A DNA stretch of 64,000 nt from Anaerolineaceae bacterium. Lineage in GTDB: Bacteria; Chloroflexota; Anaerolineae; Aggregatilineales; Phototrophicaceae. A program made the position numbers and the translations under genes. The notes under the pieces are model-generated. The model saw only the letters and a program-made list of their open reading frames with translations, ran no database searches and was not told the DNA's origin. Positions 44,156-52,575 of the stretch are shown piece after piece. The stretch's first letter is position 1; each line of letters opens with the position of its first letter. The DNA lies in the NCBI GenBank assembly GCA_020634135.1, contig JACKCG010000008.1, positions 62,001-126,000 on the forward strand, given 5' to 3'.

Positions 44156-45226
44156 TTACATTCGCTCGCCAATCGTGACATGAACTTCACGCAGTTCGCC
44201 GCCGCGTACCACGCCTACCGGCACTTCCCGGCCAACCCGATCCCCGCTCAGGAGCGCCAGCAGTTCATCCAGGTGTTCCACCGTGACACCGTCCAACGTG
44301 ACCACCACATCCCCCAGCAGCAACCCGCCCTGTTCCGCCGGGCTGCCTGTTTCCACTGATGCCAGCAGCAGCCCCGTATCCTGTCCGAGCTGTTCCGCCA
44401 GCGCCTCTGGCAGGCGTACCGGCTGGGCGCTGATGCCCAGGAAGCCGCGCCGCATCCGGCCATGCTGGAGCAGCGTTTCCGCCACCCGCTTGATCGTCAG
44501 CGTTGGCACAGCCAGGCTCAGGCCGCGCATAAAGCCCGATGTATTCATCCCGTAGACCCGGCCTGACGCATCCACCAGCGGGCCGCCGGAGAAGCCAGGG
44601 TACATGACGACATCAGTCTGGATAAACCCTTCCGCCGTGCTGCCCATCGTCCGCGTCCCCCACCAGGCTTCCATGCCGCCCCGGCGCTGCTTGCGGCGGG
44701 AAGCGCGTTTTTCCATATGTTCGGCGTGGCGGGCCTGGCGCTCCCGTTCATGGTGCTCATGATGTTCATGCACTTCGTGCCGGTGCCCCCCGCGACCAAA
44801 CGGGAAACCGGGTGGGAATGGCATCCCTTCGGACATCACCTCACCGCGCGCGCTGACAATACCCAGCGTGCCTTGCATATTTTGCCCCGGCCTGCCCAGC
44901 GCCAGAATCAGGTTGCCCACCTTGAGGTCGTTCTCTTCAACCCAGTTGGGGGCAGTCAGTTCGGCCTGTACACGCAGAACAGCCACATCCGTGCCAGGGT
45001 CACGCCCGACCAGAGTCCCTGGGACGGTCTCGCCATTCGGCAGCCCGATCTGAATCTGCTCCTCATCCTGGATCACATGGTGCGCCGTGACGATCACCCC
45101 ATCCGCCGCCCACACAATGCCGCTGGCGGGCAGCCGCCGCCGGGCTTCGACCCGGACGACACTCGCGCCGGCGGTTTCGACTACCCCGGCCATCTGATCG
45201 GATAACTGCTGTAAAACTTCGCTCAT
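44156..45226 (-). CDS. HtrA-like trypsin-fold protease with PDZ domain
   Basis: A 356-residue S1C protease: catalytic His in VTAHHVIQ, Asp in GTDVAVLRV and Ser in the variant loop PGFSGGPLVD (usual GNSGGP). A PDZ domain follows (about 255-350) with MRRGFLGISAQ, QDTGLLLASVETGSPAEQGG and LLGDVVVTLDG. Between the catalytic Asp and Ser there is a His/Arg/Glu-rich insert of about 45 residues (HRHEVHEHHEHHERERQARH, then KRASRRKQRRGG). There is no signal peptide or membrane anchor, so the protein appears cytoplasmic, unlike typical HtrA. AAGGAG is 8 nt before ATG 45226. Confidence 0.85.
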   Translation of the reverse strand: MSEVLQQLSDQMAGVVETAGASVVRVEARRRLPASGIVWAADGVIVTAHHVIQDEEQIQIGLPNGETVPGTLVGRDPGTDVAVLRVQAELTAPNWVEENDLKVGNLILALGRPGQNMQGTLGIVSARGEVMSEGMPFPPGFPFGRGGHRHEVHEHHEHHERERQARHAEHMEKRASRRKQRRGGMEAWWGTRTMGSTAEGFIQTDVVMYPGFSGGPLVDASGRVYGMNTSGFMRGLSLAVPTLTIKRVAETLLQHGRMRRGFLGISAQPVRLPEALAEQLGQDTGLLLASVETGSPAEQGGLLLGDVVVTLDGVTVEHLDELLALLSGDRVGREVPVGVVRGGELREVHVTIGERM

Positions 45227-45585
45227 TACATTGGCTCCTTGCCATATTTGTCAGTCATACTCTCGATTTCATCATGGCATAAATGCAAGCGGCGCACATC
45301 CACCTTTGAGGGAGGGTAGTACCTGCCAGAATGGGTAGGGAACCGGCAGAATGGTCGGAAATCGGACGCATTCGCTGATTCGAGCGTATCCGCTATAATG
45401 AACCCACTCAGAACCTATCCGTAAATTCGTCATGCCGACCTCACCCCTACTTGCTGCGCTCGTTTCCCCTCGCCGTCAACGGAGAGCGGAGGGAGAACCG
45501 CAGGTTCGGAAGGGGTGAGGTAAAGTATCACCATGATTTTACGGATAGATACTTAACCGAAATCAGCACCAAGAGGGAAACGTAC
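45227..45585. other. 359-bp gap with an inverted-end element
   Basis: Apart from the element at 45415-45548 it contains TATAAT at 45394-45399, a possible -10 box, without a matching -35. The deacylase ribosome site AGAGGGA lies at its right end. Confidence 0.4.
45415..45548. repeat. MITE-like element with inverted ends
   Basis: CTATCCGTAAA (45415-45425) and TTTACGGATAG (45538-45548) are exact inverted ends of a 134-bp unit. Inner arms also pair (CCTCACCCCT against AGGGGTGAGG, and a CGCTC/GAGCG block), so the transcript would fold into one long stem. The end motif TTTTACGGATAG recurs alone at 46188-46199. No coding frame; compatible with a small non-autonomous element. Confidence 0.6.
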
Positions 45586-46071
45586 ATGGATACCCTGACT
45601 CCCGCTGATGTCCAGGCCGCGCTGGATGGGCTTAACCTGGGCATTACGATCCGTTTTTTTGAAAATTCCACCGCCACCTCTCAGCAGGCAGCCGATAATA
45701 TCGGCTGTGAACTCGGCCAGATCGTCAAAAGTCTGGCGTTCATGATTGACGGTAAGCCTGTGGTTATCCTCGCCAGCGGCGACCAACGGCTGGATGACAA
45801 GAAACTGGCGACGCTGTTTGCCGTCGGGCGCAAAAAAGTCAAAGCCGCCTCAGCCGAACAGTGCGTCACGTATTATGGTTATGCGCCCGGTGGAGTCCCG
45901 CCGCTGGCACACCGTACCCCCGGCCTGCCCATTTATATTGACGAATCGCTCCGGCGCTACGAGCAGCTTTACGCCGCTGGAGGCGCCCATAACGCCATCT
46001 TCCCCATCCGGCTGGACCAACTGGCACAGGTGACCGGCGGCACGTTTGCCGATGTGGTAAAAAGTGAGTGA
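45586..46071 (+). CDS. YbaK/ProX-type aminoacyl-tRNA deacylase
   Basis: A 161-residue editing domain that hydrolyses mischarged tRNA in trans. Family features: FFENSTATSQQAADNIGCEL, QIVKSLAFMIDGKPVVILAS with the conserved Lys, ASGDQRLDDKKL, GYAPGGVPPLAHRTPGLPIY and GGAHNAIFPIRLDQL. Which misacylated tRNA it corrects (Pro, Cys, Ser or other) cannot be read reliably. AGAGGGA precedes ATG 45586; the longer frame upstream runs through the inverted-end element and is not coding. Convergent with the adhesin gene, separated by two hairpins. Confidence 0.92.
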   Translation: MDTLTPADVQAALDGLNLGITIRFFENSTATSQQAADNIGCELGQIVKSLAFMIDGKPVVILASGDQRLDDKKLATLFAVGRKKVKAASAEQCVTYYGYAPGGVPPLAHRTPGLPIYIDESLRRYEQLYAAGGAHNAIFPIRLDQLAQVTGGTFADVVKSE

Positions 46072-46107
46072 CCCCAGGACAGGCAGCACGCAGCGATCAG
46101 GGAATCA

Positions 46108-46171
46108 AACACCCGCTGAGACACGTAACGTTCAGCGGGTGTTGCGGACAAGGGGCCTAAGCCCCCTGTCC
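46108..46171. terminator. two hairpins between convergent genes
   Basis: AACACCCGCTGA (46108-46119) pairs exactly with TCAGCGGGTGTT (46132-46143). Right after it, GGACAAGGGGC and GCCCCCTGTCC (46146-46171) form a second near-perfect palindrome. No T-run follows either stem, so the terminator call rests on position between the deacylase and adhesin gene ends. The second hairpin resembles 10731-10748. Confidence 0.5.
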
Positions 46172-46208
46172 AGTCAGATCAGATTGATTTTACGGATAGC
46201 CGACCTGC

Positions 46209-48914
46209 TTATTGCGTAGGCGCATTTGCCACCAGGACAACCGTTCCGGGCGCGTACAGCGTGGTGCAGGTATAGCCGGGGAAGGTGTCCGTTGTCCACG
46301 CGCTCCACAACTGCGGTTGGCGCGGCGCGCCACTGGCATTCATGTAGATGATGTAGCCGCTGCCCTGCAGGCAGATGTTCACATCGCCCGCAAAGCCCGT
46401 CACACCAGTCGTACTGAACACATCCACCGCAGCGACCAGCCCCAGATTTAGCACATTCTGCGCGCCGATATTGCCGGCGTTGGTGATCGGGCTGCCAAGC
46501 CAGTACATATAGCTTCCACCGGCAGCGATCAGACGGCAGCCAAGTCCAGGACGATCGGCATCATTGGTGAAGTGGCTGCGTATCTTGCCGGGGTCCTCGA
46601 AGTTAACATCGGTACAGCGTGTGGCAGGTGGCGGCCCGGCAACTTCGATACCGGTGCTTGTCCCTGCCGTGCCGTCATTATCAGTGACGTTCACGACCTT
46701 GTTGTTAATCACCATCGTCGTCGGGTAATTCGCGTCGGCAGAAGTCGTGATCGCATGGCTCACGGTACAGGTATGCGCCCCTTCTACGGCTGCATCATCC
46801 ACCGCCTGCACGGTAACCGTCAGCGGCCCCTGATTCGGCGCAGTGAATATCACCGGATTAGCCGATGTCACCACACACTGCGCATCGGGCGTGAGCGTGA
46901 TCTCTACATCACCGGTAGGCGCTGTATTCAGCGTGAGGGTGTAATTTCCGGTTGCCCCGCCTTCCACGACGGTAACGGCTGCCGCGCTCACCGTAACACC
47001 TGGAGCGTCATTATCGGTGACATTGGCGGTCACATTGGCAATAACGACAGCAAGATATTCCGCCGCGCTGCCACCCGCGACTGCATGGCTCACGGTACAG
47101 GTATGCGCGCCTTCGTTCGCACCATCATCCACCGCCGTTACGGTGACGGTCTGAGCGACATTCCAGTTGCCCGCCGTAAACGTCAGCGGGGAGGGCAGCG
47201 CCGTACATTGCGCATCCGGCGTGACATTGATGGTCACGTTGCCAGTGGGCATGGTGTTCAGTACAACGGTATAGGTATCCGTCGCGCCGCCTTCAGCAAT
47301 ATCCGTTGTGCCGCCGCTCTCGGTGACGGTGACGCCAGCTACATCATTATCGGTGATCGCCGCCGTTACACCGGCTACTGCGACACCGTTGTAGTTCGCA
47401 TCGCCACTGGCCGCTGTCTGGGTAATCACACAATTATGCACCCCTTCGGCAGCAAGATCATCCACTGCCGTCACAGTGACGGTCTGGGCGATATTCCAGT
47501 TGCCCGCCGTGAAGGTCAGCGGCACAGTCGCAACCGTACACTGGGCATCCGGTGTGACGGTGATCGTCACGTTAGCCGCTGGCATGGTATTCAGTACGAC
47601 GGTATAGGTATCCGTCGCGCCGCCTTCGGTGATATCCGTTGTGCCGCCGCTCTCGGTGATGGTGACACCAGCGATGTCATTATCGGTGATCGCCGCCGTT
47701 ACACCGGCTACTGCGATACCGTTGTAGTTCGCGTCGCCACTGGCCGCTGTCTGGGTAATCACACAATTGTGCGCCCCTTCCACGACAACATCATCCACTG
47801 CTGTCACGGTAACGGTCTGGGCGACATTCCAGTTGCCCGCCGTGAAGGTCAGCGGCACAGTCGCAACCGTACACTGGGCATCCGGCGTAACAGTGATCGT
47901 CACGTTAGCCGTCGGCTGTGAGGTGAGAACCACCGTGTAAGTGTCGGTTGCGCCACCTTCAGCGATATTGGTCGTCCCACCGCTCTCCGTGACAGTCACA
48001 CCAGCTGTGTCATTATCGGTGATCGCCGCCGTCACACCGGCGACAGCAAGGCCATTGTAACCCAGATCAGCACTGGTCGCTGTATGGGTGATGGCGCAGT
48101 TGTGCGCCCCTTCTGCCACTGCATCGTCCACTGCTGTCACGGTAATGGTTTGAGCGACATTCCAGTTAGCTGTCGTGAAGGTTAGCGTGGGATTGCTCAC
48201 TGTACACTGGGCATCCGGGGTAACATTGATGGTGACATCCGCAATCGGTTGTGAATCCAGCACAACCGTGTAAGTGTCGGTTGCGCCACCTTCAGCGATA
48301 TTGGTCGTCCCACCACTCTCGGTGACGGTGACACCAATCGGCGCATCGGTGGTGACAAAGTTATCAATCAGCCAGGCATCGGCGTTGCCGCCCAGGGTCA
48401 GCACGAGTTGGTCATAAACAATCGTCCCCGGATAACTCGCATGAGCAACATGGATCCATTCACCATCAGACGGTCCATGCTCGATGTAATCGACCTCTAC
48501 CCCCGAGTAATAGGCCCGCACGTACAGGCTGGCATTCACCGTCAGGCCGCCGGTATACCGGAGGGCATAGTCGAAATCATAGCCGTTCTGCGGCACGGCA
48601 AAGTCAATGGTCAAGGTCAGAAAAGCTGCATTGTCTTGGTTCCAGAGCTGGAAGCCGGCGAACGGCAGGCCAAGAGCAGCAGAGTAATCGGCAGTAATCA
48701 TGCCCGCTCCAGTCCAGGTGACATTGGCGTTGTTGAAGGCCGCCGCCGCTGTCCCAACAGGTTGTCCATCGAAGCTTTCATTAGCAAGCGCCTGGACATT
48801 GGCAACAGGCATCAGGAAGGCCAGCATCAGGAAGGCCAGCACGGTACTGTATTTCACGAACGGCGATAGATGCACTCGGTGAGTCGGTGACTCAGATTCC
48901 TTTTGATTAGACAT
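46209..48914 (-). CDS. secreted repeat protein with five Calx-beta-like domains
   Basis: A 901-residue exported protein: signal peptide (about 20-43, VLAFLMLAFLMPVANVQALA), a beta-rich N-terminal domain (about 45-190), five repeats of about 111 residues and a C-terminal domain of about 150 residues rich in Tyr, Trp and Cys. Each repeat starts VTVTESGGTT or a variant, contains GGATDTYTVVL and TPDAQC, and ends AITDND, as in Calx-beta-like calcium-binding sandwiches. Each repeat keeps two Cys, probably a disulfide. Repeats 1-3 are nearly identical in DNA, period 333 bp. ATG 48914 has GGGAG upstream. Likely adhesin; no anchor motif seen. Confidence 0.8.
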   Translation of the reverse strand: MSNQKESESPTHRVHLSPFVKYSTVLAFLMLAFLMPVANVQALANESFDGQPVGTAAAAFNNANVTWTGAGMITADYSAALGLPFAGFQLWNQDNAAFLTLTIDFAVPQNGYDFDYALRYTGGLTVNASLYVRAYYSGVEVDYIEHGPSDGEWIHVAHASYPGTIVYDQLVLTLGGNADAWLIDNFVTTDAPIGVTVTESGGTTNIAEGGATDTYTVVLDSQPIADVTINVTPDAQCTVSNPTLTFTTANWNVAQTITVTAVDDAVAEGAHNCAITHTATSADLGYNGLAVAGVTAAITDNDTAGVTVTESGGTTNIAEGGATDTYTVVLTSQPTANVTITVTPDAQCTVATVPLTFTAGNWNVAQTVTVTAVDDVVVEGAHNCVITQTAASGDANYNGIAVAGVTAAITDNDIAGVTITESGGTTDITEGGATDTYTVVLNTMPAANVTITVTPDAQCTVATVPLTFTAGNWNIAQTVTVTAVDDLAAEGVHNCVITQTAASGDANYNGVAVAGVTAAITDNDVAGVTVTESGGTTDIAEGGATDTYTVVLNTMPTGNVTINVTPDAQCTALPSPLTFTAGNWNVAQTVTVTAVDDGANEGAHTCTVSHAVAGGSAAEYLAVVIANVTANVTDNDAPGVTVSAAAVTVVEGGATGNYTLTLNTAPTGDVEITLTPDAQCVVTSANPVIFTAPNQGPLTVTVQAVDDAAVEGAHTCTVSHAITTSADANYPTTMVINNKVVNVTDNDGTAGTSTGIEVAGPPPATRCTDVNFEDPGKIRSHFTNDADRPGLGCRLIAAGGSYMYWLGSPITNAGNIGAQNVLNLGLVAAVDVFSTTGVTGFAGDVNICLQGSGYIIYMNASGAPRQPQLWSAWTTDTFPGYTCTTLYAPGTVVLVANAPTQ

Positions 48915-49224
48915 AGTTATAAATCTCCCGCACTCTAATGAAGAGATGTGATACCTGAATGATACAAGCATAATGGAGGGTACTTAAAAAAACATTGCAA
49001 AACATTCAATAAAAGTTGTGATTCGGTTAGAGGCAAGCACCTTTCCGTCCTGTTTTCCACGCCCATTCGTCCGGAATTTACGAATAATTCATATTTGGAA
49101 GGCTCCATAAAGTCAGGCCGAATCTCCATCGGTATCCCATCACCGAATAATGGACAGGTTGAGAAACCTTGAGTACACTCGTGAGCCAGTTTGAGAAAAA
49201 TCTGTTATCAAAAGGTCATGCATA
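48915..49224. other. divergent promoter region
   Basis: A 310-bp gap between the adhesin (minus) and leucyl aminopeptidase (plus). Contains A/T-rich stretches near 48970-49010. No gene or repeat copy found; AAAGG at 49210 is the aminopeptidase ribosome site. Confidence 0.35.
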
Positions 49225-50727
49225 ATGAACATTCAAGCGGTACATGGCGCAATCCAGAACAGCGACTCCGGCGCGATCATCGTCAACCTGTTCGAAGGCC
49301 AGGCAATCAGCGGCGCAACGAAAACCGTTGATGAAGCGCTGGGCGGGGCAATCAGCGATCTGATCGCTGCGGGCGACTTCACCGGCAAGGCCGGGCAGAC
49401 GGGCGTGCTCTACCCGCGCGGGGCGATTGCCGCTCAACGGGTAATTCTGGTCGGGCTGGGCACACCGGACTCCCTGTCGCTCGATTCCGTCCGGCGGGCG
49501 GCAGCGGTAGCGATCAAGAAAGCCCAGGAACTCCAGGTCAGGCAGGTGGCAACCGTCCTGCATGGCGCGGGCGGGCTGGCACTACGTGATGCGGCGCAGG
49601 CGATTGCAGAGGGTAGTCTGCTGGCCCTCTATACCTATCATGGACAAAAGACCAGCGATGCCCCGGAAAACCTGCCGGAGTCACTGGCGGTCATAGTGCC
49701 CGACAAAGGTGATTTGCCCGCTGCCGAAGCCGGAATCCGGGATGGCGACGCCATTGCCGCCGGGGTGACCCTCGCCCGCGACCTGGGCAATCTGCCGCCG
49801 AACATCTGCACGCCAGAATATATGGCACAGACCGCCCGGACGATGGCCCAGGCAGCCGGGCTAAAATGTGATGTGCTCGAAAAAGCCCAGATGGAAGCGC
49901 TCAAGATGGGAGCGCACCTGGCGGTTGCCCAGGGCAGCGATACCCCGCCGCGCTTCATCATCCTGGAACACAACGCGGAACGAGCCAGTGAGCTGCCGAC
50001 ACTGGTGCTGGTCGGCAAGGGCGTCACTTTCGATACCGGCGGCTACAGCCTGAAAACCGGCGAAGGCATGGCGACGATGAAAAACGATATGTCCGGCGCG
50101 GCGGCGGTGATCGGCGCGATGCGGGCTATCGCCGGGCTGGGCGTCCCGCTGCACGTGGTCGGCCTCGCTCCGGCAGCGGATAATATGATTAACGGCCACG
50201 CCTATCGCCCGCAGGAAGTCATCACCGCCAGCAACGGCGTCACGATTGAGATCATCAGCACCGACGCCGAGGGCCGGATGCTGCTGGCCGATGCCCTGGT
50301 ATATGCCGGGCGTTACCAACCGGACGCGGTGGTGGACATCGCCACACTGACCGGTGCGTGTGTCGTGGCGCTCGGTTCAGGCGTTGCCGCCGGGGTGTTT
50401 AGCACCGCTGACACGCTGCGCGATAACCTTCTGGCCGCAGCAGATACTACCGGGGAAAAAGTCTGGCCGTTGCCGCTCTTCCCTGACTACGAAAAAGCCA
50501 TCGAATCCCAGACTGCTGATATTAAAAACACCGGCGGGCGTACCGGTGGGGTGGGAACGTCCGCTGTTTTCTTACAGCACTTCGTGGATTACCCGGTCTG
50601 GGCGCATGTGGATATGGCGGGCATGGCGATTGATGTGCCGGAAATCCCTTATGTCCCGGCCAAAGGCTCCAGCGGCTACGGGGTGCGCCTGCTGACGGCG
50701 CTGGCGCAGCAGATGGCGGCTAAATAA
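49225..50727 (+). CDS. pepA: leucyl aminopeptidase, M17 family
   Basis: A 500-residue cytosolic M17 metallo-aminopeptidase that removes N-terminal residues using two metal ions. N-terminal regulatory domain to about 165; catalytic domain with metal and active-site segments VGKGVTFDTGGYSLKTGEGM (Lys and Asp), MKNDMSGAAAVIGAM, and STDAEGRMLLADALVYA (Asp-x-Glu, Arg). DIKNTGGRTGG and the C-terminal AHVDMAGMAID are also typical. It normally forms a hexamer. AAAGG is upstream of ATG 49225. Stand-alone gene, complete length. Confidence 0.95.
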   Translation: MNIQAVHGAIQNSDSGAIIVNLFEGQAISGATKTVDEALGGAISDLIAAGDFTGKAGQTGVLYPRGAIAAQRVILVGLGTPDSLSLDSVRRAAAVAIKKAQELQVRQVATVLHGAGGLALRDAAQAIAEGSLLALYTYHGQKTSDAPENLPESLAVIVPDKGDLPAAEAGIRDGDAIAAGVTLARDLGNLPPNICTPEYMAQTARTMAQAAGLKCDVLEKAQMEALKMGAHLAVAQGSDTPPRFIILEHNAERASELPTLVLVGKGVTFDTGGYSLKTGEGMATMKNDMSGAAAVIGAMRAIAGLGVPLHVVGLAPAADNMINGHAYRPQEVITASNGVTIEIISTDAEGRMLLADALVYAGRYQPDAVVDIATLTGACVVALGSGVAAGVFSTADTLRDNLLAAADTTGEKVWPLPLFPDYEKAIESQTADIKNTGGRTGGVGTSAVFLQHFVDYPVWAHVDMAGMAIDVPEIPYVPAKGSSGYGVRLLTALAQQMAAK

Positions 50728-51021
50728 CCTGTAGACATTACATTTGACCGCCTGGTGGAGGATGTCTTCGCCGTGATGGATGCTTATGAAGCAGATCAGT
50801 GTACATTGGGAGATTCAGAAACCGTATGGTAAGTCTGCGGGCGCGGTATACCACGCCCCTACTTGGAAATGGGTGCAAGTCGTAGGGGAGGGTCTCAGAT
50901 CCTCCCCTAAAGCAACCAGGAATAATCCACTTTTCAAATGGTCTCTCTCAAAATTTTTGTAGGAATAAGGGTTTCTGGACTTAACAGAAGAAATCCCTGG
51001 AAGAGTAAAGATCATTCAATC
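50728..51021. other. gap with repeat family A
   Basis: 294 bp after the aminopeptidase. The right half is the repeat copy at 50812-50945; the rest has no supported gene. Confidence 0.45.
50812..50945 (+). repeat. dispersed repeat family A, full copy
   Basis: Core GGGCGCGGTATACCACGCCC at 50839-50858, then ACTTGGAAATGGG, a palindromic centre (AGGGGAGGGTCTCAGATCCT), AAAGCAACCAGGAATAATCC and TTTTCAAATGG. It matches the inverse of 24541-24665 closely and, in parts, 5091-5175; the core alone recurs at 36821. Confidence 0.85.
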
Positions 51022-51873
51022 ATGCGACCAACCATCCGCGACGTTCTTCGTGCCGCCAGAAGACGCATTGCGCCAGTTTCACAATCCGCCGGGCTGGATG
51101 CTCATATCCTGCTGAGTCAGGTGCTGGGGGTTGAGCGTGCTTACCTGTTGGTATACCCAAACCACACCCTCACCGCAGATCAGCAGAATCGCTTTGAGAA
51201 GCTGGTCGAGCGCTGCGCGGCGGGCGAACCGCTGGCCTATATCCTGGGGCGGCGCGGCTTTTATGACCGGGAGTTCATCGTCACCCCGGCGGTACTGATC
51301 CCCCGCCCGGAAACCGAACTCCTCCTGGAAGCGGCGCTCGTATTTGTCAAAGGCAAGCCCGATTCCACTGTCGTGGACGTGGGGACAGGCAGCGGGGCGC
51401 TGGCCGTCACGCTGGCGGCGCACTGCCCGGCGGCAGCGGTGTACGCGGTGGACATCAGCCCGGCGGCGCTGGCGGTGGCAAAACGCAACGCGGCAGCAAA
51501 CGAGGTTGCGGAGCGCGTGACGTTTTTTGAAGGCGACCTGCTGGTGCCGCTGCTCGAACGCGGGGTGCAGATAGATGTCATCATGGCGAATCTGCCGTAT
51601 GTCGCCAGTGATGACCTGCCACACCTGGCGGTTACCCGGTATGAGCCGCGCCTCGCTCTGGATGGTGGCGCGGACGGCCTCGACCTGGTGCGGCGGTTGT
51701 TGGGACAGGCTGCGGCGGCCCTGAATCCCGGCGGGCTGGTCTTACTGGAGATTGGCGCTGACCAGGGGGCGGCGGTGGAGGCCCTGGCGCGGGCGGCGTT
51801 CCCCCAGGCCGGTGTCGAAGTGCTCCCCGATTACGCCGGGTTAGACCGCATCGTTCGCATCGCCAACCCGTAA
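51022..51873 (+). CDS. prmC: release-factor glutamine methyltransferase PrmC (HemK)
   Basis: A 283-residue enzyme that methylates the GGQ glutamine of peptide-release factors. It has the N-terminal helical domain (to about 85), GRRGFYDREFIVTPAVLIPR followed by PETELLL, the SAM motif VVDVGTGSGALAVTLAAHCP and the acidic AVDISPAAL. The substrate-binding motif reads ANLPYV where the family usually has NPPY. ATG 51022 starts MRPTIRDVLRAA; ribosome site weak, and upstream in-frame sequence belongs to repeat family A. No prfA is adjacent, though the two are often neighbours elsewhere. Confidence 0.9.
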   Translation: MRPTIRDVLRAARRRIAPVSQSAGLDAHILLSQVLGVERAYLLVYPNHTLTADQQNRFEKLVERCAAGEPLAYILGRRGFYDREFIVTPAVLIPRPETELLLEAALVFVKGKPDSTVVDVGTGSGALAVTLAAHCPAAAVYAVDISPAALAVAKRNAAANEVAERVTFFEGDLLVPLLERGVQIDVIMANLPYVASDDLPHLAVTRYEPRLALDGGADGLDLVRRLLGQAAAALNPGGLVLLEIGADQGAAVEALARAAFPQAGVEVLPDYAGLDRIVRIANP

Positions 51874-51910
51874 AGGCTGGTCGCCGCTGTGACGGAGGAT
51901 GAACCTTTCC

Positions 51911-52528
51911 ATGTTGGTCAAATGGATTCGCTGTTCAGTACCTGCTGCCAGTCGCGCTGACTTCCACAAAACACAGCAGGCGTGGCAGGCATTAGCCGGA
52001 CTGCCGGGATTTGTGTTGCAGGTGGGCGGCTGGAATGCCCAGGATGATTCTGAGGCGTGCATCCTGGCGGTGTGGGCAGGAAAAACGGATTACGAGTTCT
52101 TCATGCAGCATCACCATGACCGAATTACGGGGAGTTCAGGGCAGGGCAAAACCTATGACACGATTATCGTGACGTTTTTCGATGTCCTGTGGCATTCGGG
52201 GGATACCGCCGATTGGCCTGCCGCTTTCGCCGGAGCGGAGTACCTGCACATCACCCAGCACACGGTTTACCCGCAACGTGAATCGCACTTTCTGGATACC
52301 CAGCGCACCATCTGGGGGCCGGAGATGGGCGCGGCGGGGATGAGCGCGGGGCTGGTTTCACGTTTGTCGCCGCCCGGCCAGCGCGTATACCTCACTGCCT
52401 CAGCCTGGCTGACTGATCGCCCCATGCAACAGGGGCAGAACGCCCAGGCCGAGACGGATGTGATTTCCCGCGCTGAGCTTGCGGTCAACCTGGAGCCGCT
52501 GTGGGCCGTTACACAGATGCGCCCTTAA
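51911..52528 (+). CDS. YdbC/DUF4937-like protein
   Basis: A 205-residue protein of two similar dimeric ferredoxin-like halves. The first (LVKWIRCSVP, GFVLQVGGWN, AVWAGKTDYEFFMQHHHD) matches proteins of the YdbC/DUF4937 type; the second (YLHITQHTVYPQRESHFLDT, VYLTASAWLTDRPM) resembles an antibiotic-biosynthesis-monooxygenase-like unit. Several His and Trp residues could bind a ligand. Function unknown. I prefer ATG 51911 (MLVKWIRC), with GGAGG 12 nt upstream; ATG 51899 directly abuts that site. It starts 37 bp after prmC, perhaps in one transcript. Confidence 0.7.
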   Translation: MLVKWIRCSVPAASRADFHKTQQAWQALAGLPGFVLQVGGWNAQDDSEACILAVWAGKTDYEFFMQHHHDRITGSSGQGKTYDTIIVTFFDVLWHSGDTADWPAAFAGAEYLHITQHTVYPQRESHFLDTQRTIWGPEMGAAGMSAGLVSRLSPPGQRVYLTASAWLTDRPMQQGQNAQAETDVISRAELAVNLEPLWAVTQMRP

Positions 52529-52575
52529 ATGCCGCCCGGTTCACCCAAGGGCGGAGCAGAGAAAACTCACCCGCA

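Noticed and set aside
46572..47921. 449-codon open frame on the plus strand
   Set aside because: Antisense to the Calx-beta-like repeats; the length and repetitiveness come from the repeats themselves.
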